In this document: in pieces, positions 34,568 to 42,931 of the stretch | Layout of the letters: each line of letters starts with the position of its first letter | Numbering within the stretch: position 1 is the stretch's first letter | Assembly (NCBI RefSeq): GCF_000325705.1 | Contig: NC_019904.1 | Coordinates: forward strand, 2,110,001-2,174,000 | Source: Echinicola vietnamensis DSM 17526 | GTDB lineage: Bacteria; Bacteroidota; Bacteroidia; Cytophagales; Cyclobacteriaceae | Reading direction: 5' to 3' | Length of the DNA: 64,000 nt | Position numbers and translations under genes: made by a program | The notes under the pieces: model-generated | Told to the model about the DNA's origin: nothing | The model's input: only the letters and a program-made list of their open reading frames with translations | Databases searched by the model: none

Positions 34568-35440
34568 TCAGAGCAGTTTTTTGACCACTTTTTTGATGCC
34601 GGGAAGGTAGCTTTGCCCAAAGAGGTTGAGGTGTACCAGGAGCGGATAAAGGTTATGGATGTCTACCCTGGATTCGAAATCAGGTTCGAGGGGGAAGATT
34701 TCATGATAGGCCTCATAGAATTCACTTCTAAATCCTCCAAAGAGCTTGGAAAAGGCCAAATCCATTTCACGGTGACCAAAATAGATGGCCGGGTCAATCA
34801 GACAGGGGTCGCCCTTGGTGTTGACAATGACATTTCCTGACCATAAGTCTCCATGGAGCAAGGAAGGTTTTTCGTTGGGGATGAGGTCTTTCAGTTTTGG
34901 GTAGACTTGTTGGAGTTTTTTATAGAAGTCCTTGCTGATCAGTCCGTCATAATAGGCTTTTCCGGCCATTGGTTCGAGTCTCTCTTCGGCAAAGAAATCC
35001 GGCCAGTTGTTGTTAAAGGTGTTCCGCTGGGGGAGTGCAGCAATATAGTTGTCCTCATCCAGCCCAAACTGCGGGGACGTGGCCATGTGCAATTCGGCAA
35101 GTCCATGGCCGAGGTTTTTCCAATAGCTGGCATTGGGGTATCCGCCGTGAATCCACTCGATGAGCATGTAATTTTGGGAGGCTATCCGGCCTGCGCCAAT
35201 GGTTTTTGGTATTTGGAGTGGGGCATGCTTGTGGAGCAGGGTCAGTCCCTTGATTTCCTGCAGAAACATGTCCGAGGACGGCAGGTGGTTGGACTTTAAA
35301 AAAAGCGCACCCTTGTCAGTGTCCAAGAGTACGCTTTGGTTCATGGTGCCGGCAGAAATCAGCCGGACAGATTTTAATTTGGTAGGTTCTGGTATGGCAT
35401 CGGTTAAGACTTCTTCATAAAATGAATGGGACTTATGCAT
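34568..35440 (-). CDS. Fructosamine/ribulosamine 3-kinase family protein
   Basis: A 290-residue kinase of the FN3K family that phosphorylates ketosamines on glycated proteins, which destabilises and repairs them. The ATP region LISAGTMNQSVLLDTDKGALFLK, the catalytic loop LLHGDLWSGNVIVN near 190, and LIDPAIYFGHREMDLAFSKLFGGF all fit the family. Bacterial homologues mostly act on ribulosamines and erythrulosamines. Its start overlaps the end of the LMW phosphatase gene by 8 bases, so the two are coupled, a pairing that is known for this family. Confidence 0.9.
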   Translation of the reverse strand: MHKSHSFYEEVLTDAIPEPTKLKSVRLISAGTMNQSVLLDTDKGALFLKSNHLPSSDMFLQEIKGLTLLHKHAPLQIPKTIGAGRIASQNYMLIEWIHGGYPNASYWKNLGHGLAELHMATSPQFGLDEDNYIAALPQRNTFNNNWPDFFAEERLEPMAGKAYYDGLISKDFYKKLQQVYPKLKDLIPNEKPSLLHGDLWSGNVIVNTKGDPCLIDPAIYFGHREMDLAFSKLFGGFRSEFYEAYHEIFPLEPDFESRVDIHNLYPLLVHLNLFGQSYLPGIKKVVKKLL

Positions 35441-35918
35441 ATACCTGATGTTCTTTTTTTAACTGAACAATGAATTCTTTAATGGATTCGTTCAAGATTT
35501 GGTAAACATTTTCGAAACCATCTTCCCCTCCATAATAGGGGTCCGGAACCTCATTTGAGCTGGCGTTTGGCTGGAATTCCCTCATCAGGTAGATGCGGTC
35601 ATGACTGAGGTTATAACTTTCCATCAGCTGGAGGATGTTTTTTTTGTTCGACTTGTCCATGGCAATAATGTAGTCAAAATCCCTAATATCGGCATGGTTA
35701 AGTTGTCTTCCACGGTGGGAAATGGCGATGCCGTGCCTTTTGGCGCTGGCGACACTGCGCTCATCGGGTAGCTCTCCGATATGGTAATCGGATGTGCCAC
35801 AGCTATCACTCTGGAATTTATACGCCAAATCAAGCGAGTTGATCTGGTGGTTAAAAATAGCCTCAGCAAGAGGCGATCTGCAAATATTGCCTAAACAAAC
35901 AAATAAAACTTTAATCAT
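35433..35918 (-). CDS. Low-molecular-weight protein-tyrosine phosphatase
   Basis: A 161-residue phosphatase. The P-loop VCLGNICRSPLAEAIF (Cys8 nucleophile, Arg14) is at the N terminus, and the general-acid Asp lies in EVPDPYYGGEDGFE near 122. LMW-PTP homologues can also act as ribulosamine-5-phosphatases that complete a kinase-based deglycation pathway; the adjacent FN3K-type kinase points that way. Cytoplasmic. It overlaps the kinase by 8 bases and starts 2 bases after the DUF6588 gene ends. Confidence 0.93.
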   Translation of the reverse strand: MIKVLFVCLGNICRSPLAEAIFNHQINSLDLAYKFQSDSCGTSDYHIGELPDERSVASAKRHGIAISHRGRQLNHADIRDFDYIIAMDKSNKKNILQLMESYNLSHDRIYLMREFQPNASSNEVPDPYYGGEDGFENVYQILNESIKEFIVQLKKEHQVYA

Positions 35919-35920
35919 AT

Positions 35921-36910
35921 TTATCTAATTGAAACTCCTAATCCGACATTTACGGTGTTAAATTCCTGGAAGGTATAGTCTCCATTGAGGAAGACCGGCC
36001 CAAATTTCAGCCTTGCTCCCACTGTTCCCATTGCTCCTTTTGCGGTATAAGCCAACCTGACAGGGTCTACAAACTCTTGCGAGGTGCCGCTGATCTCATA
36101 GGTGCCCAGCATATTGTAATCCGATGTTCCGGAATTATAGCCAACGGCTCCATAAACCGTAAGGATGGACAATTTTTTACTGACCAATCCCTGGACCGTC
36201 CAGGTGCTCACATTCATCGTCGCGACCTGTCCTTGTACTTCATCGATATAGTATTTCGCATCTAATGCATTATAAGCGGCTAAGATCGAGAAGTCCACTG
36301 GTATGATGTTAATGCCTTCAAAATATTGCTTGAAGTCATGCTTTATGCCAATTCCCCACTGGGATACCTCCGTGTCTTCGATGGTAATTTTGGGAATAAA
36401 TCTCCCGATGATTTCAAAGCCTGCCGGCAATCCTACAGCCCCTTGGATCAGCGGTGCAGGAACATACTTTACCGGAATGTCAATACCCGGAGGGATGTCA
36501 GCCTCTGCGATTGGGGTTTCTCCATCATATATCTCAAGTACACCTGTAGCGTCAGGATTGCCGTATAACGTGGGGAGCTGGGTCGGCCCAGTGACATCCT
36601 TCACCCTGATTTTTTCATATTCGGCAGGATTAAAGGTGAATGTTTCATAGTGGGAAGGTACTGCTGCACCACTGACAGCAAACTTCAGGTCAAATCCCAG
36701 TACGCCATGTGTTTTGGCGGTTTGTGCCCAGCCAGATCCCATGCTATAAATAAATCCTTTTGCCGCAGGCTCTACATAATAGCCCATGTAAGTGTTCAAG
36801 TCTTCCTTACCTGCATTAAGGATTTGTTCAATATTTACATTGCCTTGTCCAAAGGCTGATGATCCATGGACCATCAATCCTGCAAAACAAAAATATAATA
36901 ATTTTTTCAT
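35921..36910 (-). CDS. DUF6588 family outer-membrane protein
   Basis: A 329-residue exported protein with a signal peptide (YFCFAGLMVHGSSAFGQ) and many amphipathic beta-strands in the second half (VGARLKFGPVFLNGDYTFQEFNTVNVGLGVSIR ends the protein in an aromatic/Arg pattern typical of beta-barrels). Recognisable block: GLPAGFEIIGRFIPKITIEDTEVSQWGIGIKHDFKQYF. The family is Bacteroidetes-specific and of unknown function. It precedes the phosphatase gene by 2 bases, but a shared role is not apparent; divergent from perR. Confidence 0.8.
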   Translation of the reverse strand: MKKLLYFCFAGLMVHGSSAFGQGNVNIEQILNAGKEDLNTYMGYYVEPAAKGFIYSMGSGWAQTAKTHGVLGFDLKFAVSGAAVPSHYETFTFNPAEYEKIRVKDVTGPTQLPTLYGNPDATGVLEIYDGETPIAEADIPPGIDIPVKYVPAPLIQGAVGLPAGFEIIGRFIPKITIEDTEVSQWGIGIKHDFKQYFEGINIIPVDFSILAAYNALDAKYYIDEVQGQVATMNVSTWTVQGLVSKKLSILTVYGAVGYNSGTSDYNMLGTYEISGTSQEFVDPVRLAYTAKGAMGTVGARLKFGPVFLNGDYTFQEFNTVNVGLGVSIR

Positions 36911-36991
36911 CAGGTTAGTTGGTTTAAGAAATTAAAGGTAATGAAATTTAGAGTAAACTCTCCAAGGTAGAAACGACGGAAAGAAATAATT

Positions 36992-37022
36992 TTTGCATTT
37001 CTAATTAACTTTCTTACTTTTG
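36992..37022 (+). promoter_or_regulatory. Consensus Bacteroidetes promoter for the perR-prx region
   Basis: TTTG (36992-36995), exactly 19 bases, then TACTTTTG (37015-37022): a perfect match to the consensus. The start site is expected near 37029, on the PerR-like palindrome. Confidence 0.75.
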
Positions 37023-37028
37023 CGGAAC

Positions 37029-37043
37029 TATTATTAAATAATA
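37029..37043 (+). promoter_or_regulatory. PerR/Fur-type operator (7-1-7 palindrome)
   Basis: TATTATT-A-AATAATA is a perfect 7-1-7 inverted repeat, the geometry of Fur-family boxes and close to the PerR box TTATAATnATTATAA. It sits 7 bases after the -7 box, at the expected transcription start, 17 bases upstream of the regulator's own ATG. This position predicts repression of the promoter by the encoded regulator. Confidence 0.65.
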
Positions 37044-37060
37044 ATCATTCTCAACAAAGA

Positions 37061-37474
37061 ATGGATACCGAAACGATAAAAGAGAAAATAGCACAAGGGG
37101 GACTGAAGTTTACGCATCAGCGGATGGTGATCTATGAGGCTGTATCCAAAACCCATAATCATCCCACTGCTGAATGGGTGTATGAGCAAGTCCATGAGCA
37201 CAACCCTTCTATTTCTCTTGGGACGGTTTACAAGACCTTGGATACCTTTGTGAATGCACATATCATCCAGAAATTCATTGACAATAACGGGGTGATGCGT
37301 TTTGATGCGATTTTGGAAGCGCATAGCCATTTGTATGACAAGGAAACCAATGAGATTCGGGATTACCGCAACACTGAACTGGAAAAATTGATCAAGGAGT
37401 TTTTTGATAAAAACCAGATCCAGGACTTTGAAGTGGAGGACATATCAGTGGTCATCAAGGGCCATAACAAGTAA
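37061..37474 (+). CDS. perR: Fur-family transcriptional regulator, PerR type, cysteine-free
   Basis: A 137-residue winged-helix repressor: the N-terminal DNA-binding part (GGLKFTHQRMVIYEAVSKTHNHPTAEWVYEQV, then ISLGTVYKTLDTF) is typical of Fur/PerR. His residues (H32, H34, H44-46, H88-H90) and Asp (DA near 83) provide metal ligands. There is no cysteine at all, so the CxxC structural zinc site common in PerR is missing; the equivalent loop reads HLYDKETNEIRDY. The gene is 52 bases upstream of a peroxiredoxin gene and has a 7-1-7 operator, so peroxide sensing through metal-catalysed His oxidation is likely, as in B. subtilis PerR. Confidence 0.88.
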   Translation: MDTETIKEKIAQGGLKFTHQRMVIYEAVSKTHNHPTAEWVYEQVHEHNPSISLGTVYKTLDTFVNAHIIQKFIDNNGVMRFDAILEAHSHLYDKETNEIRDYRNTELEKLIKEFFDKNQIQDFEVEDISVVIKGHNK

Positions 37475-37526
37475 CAATTGAAAACAAATTTTCTAAACAT
37501 AACTAATCAAATAAAACGTAAAAAGT

Positions 37527-38156
37527 ATGTCATTAGTAGGAAAAAAAGCCCCATTATTTAGTGCACCAGCCGTAATCAATGGCGAAGAAATCGTAGATAA
37601 CTTCTCTTTGGAGCAGTATGTCGGTAAGCAAGAAGTGATCTTCTATTTCTATCCAAAAGATTTCACATTCGTGTGCCCTACAGAGATTTTGGCTTTCCAA
37701 GAGAAATTGGCCGAATTCGAAAAAAGAGGTGTAGCGGTAGTGGGCGCTTCTTGCGACACTGAAGAGACTCACCTGGCATGGTTGGCCACTCCTAAGGCTA
37801 ACGGTGGTATCGAAGGCGTAACCTATCCATTGGTGGCTGATCCAGCCAAGACCATCGCTCATAACTTTGGCGTTTTGGCCGGAGAGTGGAACTACAATGA
37901 AGAAGGTGAATTGATCTATGAAGGTGCTCCTGTAGCGTTCAGAGGTTCTTTCTTGATCGATAAAGAAGGTGTGGTAAGACACGAAACCATCAATGACCTT
38001 CCACTAGGAAGAAACATCGATGAGATGATCAGATTGGTAGATGCCCTTCACCACGTAGAAAAGCATGGAGAGGTTTGTCCTGCCAACTGGGAAGAAGGTA
38101 AAGAAGCCATGAAAGCGACCAAAGAAGGTGTATCTGAATACCTAGCTAAAAACTAA
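37527..38156 (+). CDS. 2-Cys peroxiredoxin
   Basis: A 209-residue AhpC/Prx1-type peroxiredoxin that reduces hydrogen peroxide and organic peroxides. The peroxidatic Cys is in DFTFVCPTE (~51), with the resolving Cys in EVCPANWEEGKEAMK (~171). GRNIDEMIRLVDALHHVEKHGE forms the region before it. The lack of a C-terminal GGLG/YF pair suggests a robust (less overoxidation-sensitive) form, though that is inference. It is probably co-transcribed with perR from the promoter at 36992, and ends in a terminator at 38183. Confidence 0.95.
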   Translation: MSLVGKKAPLFSAPAVINGEEIVDNFSLEQYVGKQEVIFYFYPKDFTFVCPTEILAFQEKLAEFEKRGVAVVGASCDTEETHLAWLATPKANGGIEGVTYPLVADPAKTIAHNFGVLAGEWNYNEEGELIYEGAPVAFRGSFLIDKEGVVRHETINDLPLGRNIDEMIRLVDALHHVEKHGEVCPANWEEGKEAMKATKEGVSEYLAKN

Positions 38157-38182
38157 TCACTGCTGAATTCAGCAAATAATTT

Positions 38183-38213
38183 AAAAGCCCTGAAGCGATT
38201 CAGGGCTTTTTTA
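38183..38213 (+). terminator. Terminator after the peroxiredoxin gene
   Basis: AAAAGCCCTGAA pairs with TTCAGGGCTTTT around a four-base loop, followed by further T. Strong intrinsic terminator 26 bases after the stop. A 14-bp palindrome TGCTGAATTCAGCA (38161-38174) precedes it. Confidence 0.92.
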
Positions 38214-38268
38214 GTTTTCAGCCACAAAGATACTATGGCAGCATGGGTGTTTTATCTTACTTTTTTTC

Positions 38269-38472
38269 GGATCGAGCCATATTTCTGGGGGGTGAATGTT
38301 GACATGTTCTGATGAAAGAAAATTTCACACCGCAAAAACGATGGTTTTCCTCCATCTGCACGAATGGGTTTTAGCGGAAATTTGTGGAAAATAGGGAGGG
38401 TAATGCGGCTAAAACGGAAAACGTTGAATGGACAAATTTACCATGGGCTTCACCCATGGCTATGGATGTACC
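38269..38472 (-). repeat. Interspersed repeat, module A copy
   Basis: Starts GGATCGAGC then 'catatttctgggg'. The interior matches 28371-28575 and the reverse of 58061-58276, including 'ccatgggcttcacccatgg'. It is interrupted at 38472 by the 139-bp element. Confidence 0.78.
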
Positions 38473-38611
38473 GAGGCTGTTTCATAAATAAATAATCCGT
38501 CATCACGAGCGGAGTGAAGTGATCTCGATGAGCTTTCATTGCACGTATGACGAGATTGCTTCTTCCGATATCCATCGGAATCGCAATGACGAGGACTTAT
38601 GAGACAACCTC
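38473..38611. mobile_element. 139-bp MITE-like element, copy 2
   Basis: Terminal inverted repeats GAGGCTGTTTCATAA (38473-38487) and TTATGAGACAACCTC (38597-38611) with two mismatches. The interior is nearly identical to 28576-28714, and both copies interrupt the same module A repeat at the same place. No coding capacity. Confidence 0.75.
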
Positions 38612-38698
38612 TAGCTTTCGAGCATATATAACGATCGCTACAAAATACTTTATACCTTGTATTTCACCTCTCTCCAGATTACACCATGGATAAAATGT

Positions 38699-38928
38699 GA
38701 TCAAGCCATAATAATGGAGTGCTTATATGAGGGCATTACAAAAGTCCTTCCCCGCAGTCCACATTTCAAATGCGGACTAGATGATGCATTGAGTTATCGG
38801 AACAATGATATGCTGCCAAGGCCTCAGGCCCAAAGCAATTATACATTTCCTTCCGTGCAGGACCAACGTGCACTTGGTGCCTTTGGGACGTTATGGCATG
38901 TTTATTTAACCGTGGTTTTGCCATTATG
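38699..38928 (-). repeat. Interspersed repeat, module D copy
   Basis: Opens with GATCAAGC then 'cataataatgg'. 'caattatacatttccttccgtgcag' and 'cacttggtgcctttgggacg' match 9905-10088 and the left half of the element at 57923. The 110-codon frame at 38657-38989 is a translation of this repeat and has no family features. Confidence 0.65.
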
Positions 38929-39050
38929 TAATGCTGGCAGTCCCCGACTTTTCCGCTTAATCTTTTTTTTTATGTCCTCGCTTTGGTGACTTCCTAATTG
39001 ATGCGGGTGTCCGTACATTCGCCTAATGAGCGATACGCCGGACGACAGGC

Positions 39051-40376
39051 ATGAGTCAGAAAACTGCTATCGATGTAAGGTCGTTTACCGGCTTCTTGCT
39101 ATTTTTGGGCATGAAGGTGTTATATGATTTTTCGGTTTGGGTTTTTTCCGGAATGCTCAGGATGGCCAGTGGAGGAGACTCCAAATTGGCGCGTTTGGTG
39201 AGGGGGAGGAAGCCTGTTTTTGATGAAATAGCCATTTTTCGAGAAAAGCATCATGGAAAAGTAGCTTGGTTTCATGTGGCTTCCCTTGGAGAATATGAAC
39301 AGGCCAAGCCGGTGATTGCACGATTAAAACAGGAGTTTCCGGCAATGGCGGTTTTGGTGACTTTTTTCAGTCCCAGTGGCTATGAAAATGTCATCAAAAA
39401 GCCACAGCCAAATGTGGACGGGGTGACGTATTTGCCTTTTGATACCGAAGGAAATGCCAAGCATTTTTTGAATTTGGTAAAGCCATCGGTGGTGTTTTTT
39501 GTAAAGTATGACCTGTGGGCCAATTTTATCTTTGAAGCAAAAAAACGGCAAGTTCCCTTGTTTTTGTTTTCGGCTGCTTTGCGTAAGGATCAGGTTTATT
39601 TTCAGTTTTACGGAGGGTTTTTCAGAAAAGTGCTGAAATGCTTTGACCATATCTATGTTCAGAATGACCAGACGCAAAGGTTGTTAGGGGAAATAGGCGT
39701 TTCTGAGACGACGGTGACCGGAGATACCCGCTATGATAATGTCCGCGCCATCAGCCAATCTCCCAAGCAATTTCCTGAGATCGAAGCTCTTTTTGGGCAG
39801 AAAAAGGTGATGGTGATCGGAAGTGCTTGGCCGGAAGACATGGAGGTGATCCTGCCATTTGTCAATAGTCATGAAGATTTTCACTACATCATCGCACCGC
39901 ACGATATCAATGACGCCCAAATAGCTGATTGGCAGCTCCAGATCAAGCATCCATCCATAAAGTATTCAGAACTGGATGGGGCCTCGTCGGAGGGGGTGAA
40001 GGTGCTCTTTATAGATAATATCGGCATGTTGTCTTCTCTTTACCAGTATGCTAAGGTCGCTTATGTCGGCGGGGCATTTGGAAAAGGGCTGCATAATATT
40101 TTGGAGCCATTGGCTTTCTATATACCTGTACTTTTCGGGAAATTGAAAAAGGCCAGTAAATTTCCTGAAGGAGGAATCAGCCAGCAATATGGTTGTGGAT
40201 TCGAAGTGGAGGATGCTGCAGCATTCGAGAAAATAATCTTAGCTTTGGAAGCGCCCGAGGCCTACGATCAAGCCGTGAATGCAGCGGAGAAACTGGTCAT
40301 GGATAACCTTGGCAGTGCAGCTAACATCATCAACAGCGTGAAAAATACGGTCCAATGGAGCAAAAAGGAAGGGTAA
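39051..40376 (+). CDS. waaA: 3-deoxy-D-manno-octulosonic acid (Kdo) transferase
   Basis: A 441-residue inner-membrane glycosyltransferase (GT30) that adds Kdo to lipid A. The N terminus has one hydrophobic anchor (FTGFLLFLGMKVLYDFSVWVF), then WFHVASLGEYEQAKPVI, LVTFFSPSGYENV, and the donor-binding C-terminal domain with ESIGSAWPEDMEVILPF-like block (VIGSAWPEDMEV), IIAPHDIN and VAYVGGAFGKGLHNILEPLAFYIPVLFG. Bacteroidetes often add a single Kdo. The last 22 bases overlap rsgA. Confidence 0.92.
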   Translation: MSQKTAIDVRSFTGFLLFLGMKVLYDFSVWVFSGMLRMASGGDSKLARLVRGRKPVFDEIAIFREKHHGKVAWFHVASLGEYEQAKPVIARLKQEFPAMAVLVTFFSPSGYENVIKKPQPNVDGVTYLPFDTEGNAKHFLNLVKPSVVFFVKYDLWANFIFEAKKRQVPLFLFSAALRKDQVYFQFYGGFFRKVLKCFDHIYVQNDQTQRLLGEIGVSETTVTGDTRYDNVRAISQSPKQFPEIEALFGQKKVMVIGSAWPEDMEVILPFVNSHEDFHYIIAPHDINDAQIADWQLQIKHPSIKYSELDGASSEGVKVLFIDNIGMLSSLYQYAKVAYVGGAFGKGLHNILEPLAFYIPVLFGKLKKASKFPEGGISQQYGCGFEVEDAAAFEKIILALEAPEAYDQAVNAAEKLVMDNLGSAANIINSVKNTVQWSKKEG

Positions 40377-41284
40377 TAAAGAGTACGGGAAGCTGGTACG
40401 AGGTAGAGACGGAAAAGGGACCGATTCGGGCTCGGTTAAGGGGGAAGTTCAAGCAGGACGACCTTAAGCTTACCAATCCGATAGCAGTAGGTGATTTTGT
40501 GCTATTGGCTAAGGAAATCAATCAAGAGAGTGCGGTGATCTCCAGTATTTTGCCCCGGGAAAACTACATCATCAGGAAGTCTACTCGAAAGCAAAACTTT
40601 TCCCACATTTTGGCTTCCAATATTGATCAGGCATTCTTGGTGGTGACGTTGAAGCAGCCGCGGACCTCCTTAGGGTTTATCGATCGGTTTATCGTAAGCA
40701 CGGAGAGTTTTAGGATTCCCACGACCATTGTGGTAAATAAAATGGACTTGGTCAAGAAGGAAAAGGACAAGGAATTCCTTCAGGACATCCATGATATTTA
40801 TGAGCCATTGGGATATCCCGTGGTGGAAATTTCTGCCCTCGATGATGAAGGGCTCCAGGAGGTGTTTTTGCCGAAGTTGTCCGGGAAGACCACTTTGCTC
40901 TCGGGGCATTCTGGAGTGGGCAAGTCCTCTTTGCTGAACAAGATCATTCCGTCTGCTTCCCAGACGACCAAGGAGGTGTCCTCTTTTACCTCAAAAGGAG
41001 TGCATACCACTACCTTTGCAGAAATGTTTCCGCTGGAAGGTGGAGGTTACCTGATCGATACACCGGGGATCAAGGAATTTGGGATTCTGGATATCGATGA
41101 CCAAGAGCTTTCGCATTATTTTGTGGAAATGAGAAAATACTTGGGGCAGTGCAAGTATAACAATTGCAAGCACCTTAATGAACCCGGCTGTAAGGTTTTG
41201 GAGGTGCTGGAAGAGGGATATATTCACCCTTACCGGTACGATAGTTATGTCAAAATCTTACATGAAGAGGATACTTTCCGGTAA
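40355..41284 (+). CDS. rsgA: Ribosome small-subunit-dependent GTPase A
   Basis: A 309-residue circularly permuted GTPase in late 30S assembly. An OB-fold starts the protein (GRVIKSTGSWYEVETEKGPIRARLRGKF), then the permuted G domain: G4 VVNKMDLV, G1 GHSGVGKSSLLNKI, G3 LIDTPGIKEFG, followed by the zinc site C-X4-C-X-H-X5-C (QCKYNNCKHLNEPGCKV). All are present. It overlaps waaA by 22 bases in a different frame. Confidence 0.95.
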   Translation: MEQKGRVIKSTGSWYEVETEKGPIRARLRGKFKQDDLKLTNPIAVGDFVLLAKEINQESAVISSILPRENYIIRKSTRKQNFSHILASNIDQAFLVVTLKQPRTSLGFIDRFIVSTESFRIPTTIVVNKMDLVKKEKDKEFLQDIHDIYEPLGYPVVEISALDDEGLQEVFLPKLSGKTTLLSGHSGVGKSSLLNKIIPSASQTTKEVSSFTSKGVHTTTFAEMFPLEGGGYLIDTPGIKEFGILDIDDQELSHYFVEMRKYLGQCKYNNCKHLNEPGCKVLEVLEEGYIHPYRYDSYVKILHEEDTFR

Positions 41285-41385
41285 ATGGTGGACGGTGCTG
41301 GTGTTGATTTCGTCCAAGCCGTTAGGGCCAAGGATGAAATTATGCCGATTTTTTGACCTTTCAATATTTAATTTTTCGATCCCAT

Positions 41386-41393
41386 TACCTTTG
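41386..41393 (+). promoter_or_regulatory. Candidate -7 box for the phosphoribosyltransferase gene
   Basis: TACCTTTG fits TAnnTTTG exactly and ends 55 bases upstream of the ATG at 41449. The nearest TTTG is too far (30 bases), so the -33 box is uncertain. Confidence 0.4.
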
Positions 41394-41448
41394 AATCCAT
41401 TCCCATTTGAAGTAATTTTCGCAGGCAAAACCGATTGATTAGACCATC

Positions 41449-41952
41449 ATGAGTGAGATAAAAACATTAGTGTTGAACCATAAGCAAATCCAACAGAAAA
41501 TCATTCGCATTGCTTATGAAATATATGAAAGGAATGCTGGAGAGCAAGCGTTGGTATTTGCTGGAGTGACAGGTATGGGGAGTGTGTTGGCCGGAATTTT
41601 GGCGGAAAAGGTCAGGGAAATATCAGGATTGGACATACAGCAGGTGGAGGTTTCGTTGGATAAGTTCACCAAAAAACAACCAGCGGTCACCGTAAGTCCA
41701 GCGGTAGACCTGACGGACAAGTGTCTGGTCATTGTGGATGATGTGTTGAATTCTGGCCGTACGCTTACTTACGTGATGGAGCCTTTTGTGAAATATGCCG
41801 TTAAGAAGATCGAAATCGCTGTTCTGGTGAACCGAAGCCATAAGAAGTTTCCCGTATCTGCAGATTATACAGGCTACGAATTGGCCACTACCTTAAGTGA
41901 AAACATTGAGGTGATGCTTGACGACCATGATTCCACGGTTTATCTGCAGTAG
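41449..41952 (+). CDS. Phosphoribosyltransferase, PyrR-like
   Basis: A 167-residue type I phosphoribosyltransferase. The PRPP-binding motif is VIVDDVLNSGRTLTYVME near 98-115, with a flexible loop near VFAGVTGMGSVLAGIL. The shape and length match PyrR or uracil/hypoxanthine phosphoribosyltransferases. PyrR homologues in Bacteroidetes are enzymes more than attenuators; a role in pyrimidine salvage or regulation cannot be decided. Cytoplasmic. panB is next, 55 bases away. Confidence 0.82.
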   Translation: MSEIKTLVLNHKQIQQKIIRIAYEIYERNAGEQALVFAGVTGMGSVLAGILAEKVREISGLDIQQVEVSLDKFTKKQPAVTVSPAVDLTDKCLVIVDDVLNSGRTLTYVMEPFVKYAVKKIEIAVLVNRSHKKFPVSADYTGYELATTLSENIEVMLDDHDSTVYLQ

Positions 41953-42006
41953 CTAAAACCTCCAATTCTTATTGATCAATTTTAAATTCTGAAAATCCCA
42001 AATACC

Positions 42007-42828
42007 ATGTCTGTACACCAGTCCTCTAATATCAAGCGAATTACCACCCACGTTTTGCAGGAAATGAAGACACGTGGTGAAAAAATTTCCATGTTGACCG
42101 CCTATGATTTTTCCATGGCGGGGATTTTGGATGGAGCAGGCTTGGACATCATTTTGGTGGGAGATTCTGCTTCCAATGTGATGGCTGGACATGAAACGAC
42201 CCTTCCGATTACCTTGGACCAGATGATTTATCACGCTTCTTCAGTGGTGAGGGCGGTTAAGAGAGCGTTGGTGGTCGTGGACATCCCTTTTGGGTCCTAT
42301 CAAGGCAATTCTTCCGAGGCCCTTCGTTCGGCCATTCGCATCATGAAAGAATCAGGAGCCCATGCGGTGAAAGTAGAAGGAGGGGCAGAAATCAAGGAGT
42401 CAGTGGTGCGGATATTGAGTGCCGGGGTGCCTGTGATGGGACATCTGGGCCTTACCCCGCAATCGATTTACAAGTTTGGTACCTATACCGTCAGGGCTAA
42501 AGAAGAAGAGGAAGCCGCCAAACTGATTGCAGATGCCAAGGTGTTGGAGGAATGTGGCTGCTTTGCCATTACCTTGGAAAAGATACCTGCCCAGCTTGCC
42601 AAAAAGGTAGCGGAAACGGTATCCATTCCCGTTATTGGGATAGGAGCAGGACCTCATGTGGATGGCCAAGTGTTGGTGGTGCATGACATGTTGGGCATTA
42701 CCCAAGAGTTCAAGCCAAGATTTTTACGGCAATATGCAGACTTACGTGGCATTATGACCGAGGCGGTAGAAGGATACATCAAGGATGTCAAATCCAATGA
42801 CTTCCCCAACGAGAAGGAGAGTTACTGA
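42007..42828 (+). CDS. panB: 3-methyl-2-oxobutanoate hydroxymethyltransferase
   Basis: A 273-residue TIM-barrel enzyme that makes ketopantoate from alpha-ketoisovalerate and methylene-THF for coenzyme A synthesis. The conserved blocks are [71 protein letters not shown] and the general-base region [20 protein letters not shown]. All key residues are intact. No panC neighbour. Confidence 0.95.
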   Translation: MSVHQSSNIKRITTHVLQEMKTRGEKISMLTAYDFSMAGILDGAGLDIILVGDSASNVMAGHETTLPITLDQMIYHASSVVRAVKRALVVVDIPFGSYQGNSSEALRSAIRIMKESGAHAVKVEGGAEIKESVVRILSAGVPVMGHLGLTPQSIYKFGTYTVRAKEEEEAAKLIADAKVLEECGCFAITLEKIPAQLAKKVAETVSIPVIGIGAGPHVDGQVLVVHDMLGITQEFKPRFLRQYADLRGIMTEAVEGYIKDVKSNDFPNEKESY

Positions 42829-42931
42829 AGGTGCGGGTAATAGGGATCCATTAAATATCTACAGACATGTGCCCAAGATTATGTTGTCCCTTATCGGTTT
42901 TGATAAGTTGTTTAGAGGCAATTTAAAGCAC

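Noticed and set aside
38657..38989. 110-codon plus-strand frame
   Set aside because: Runs through module D repeat copy; composition is unlike the neighbouring genes and it has no domain.
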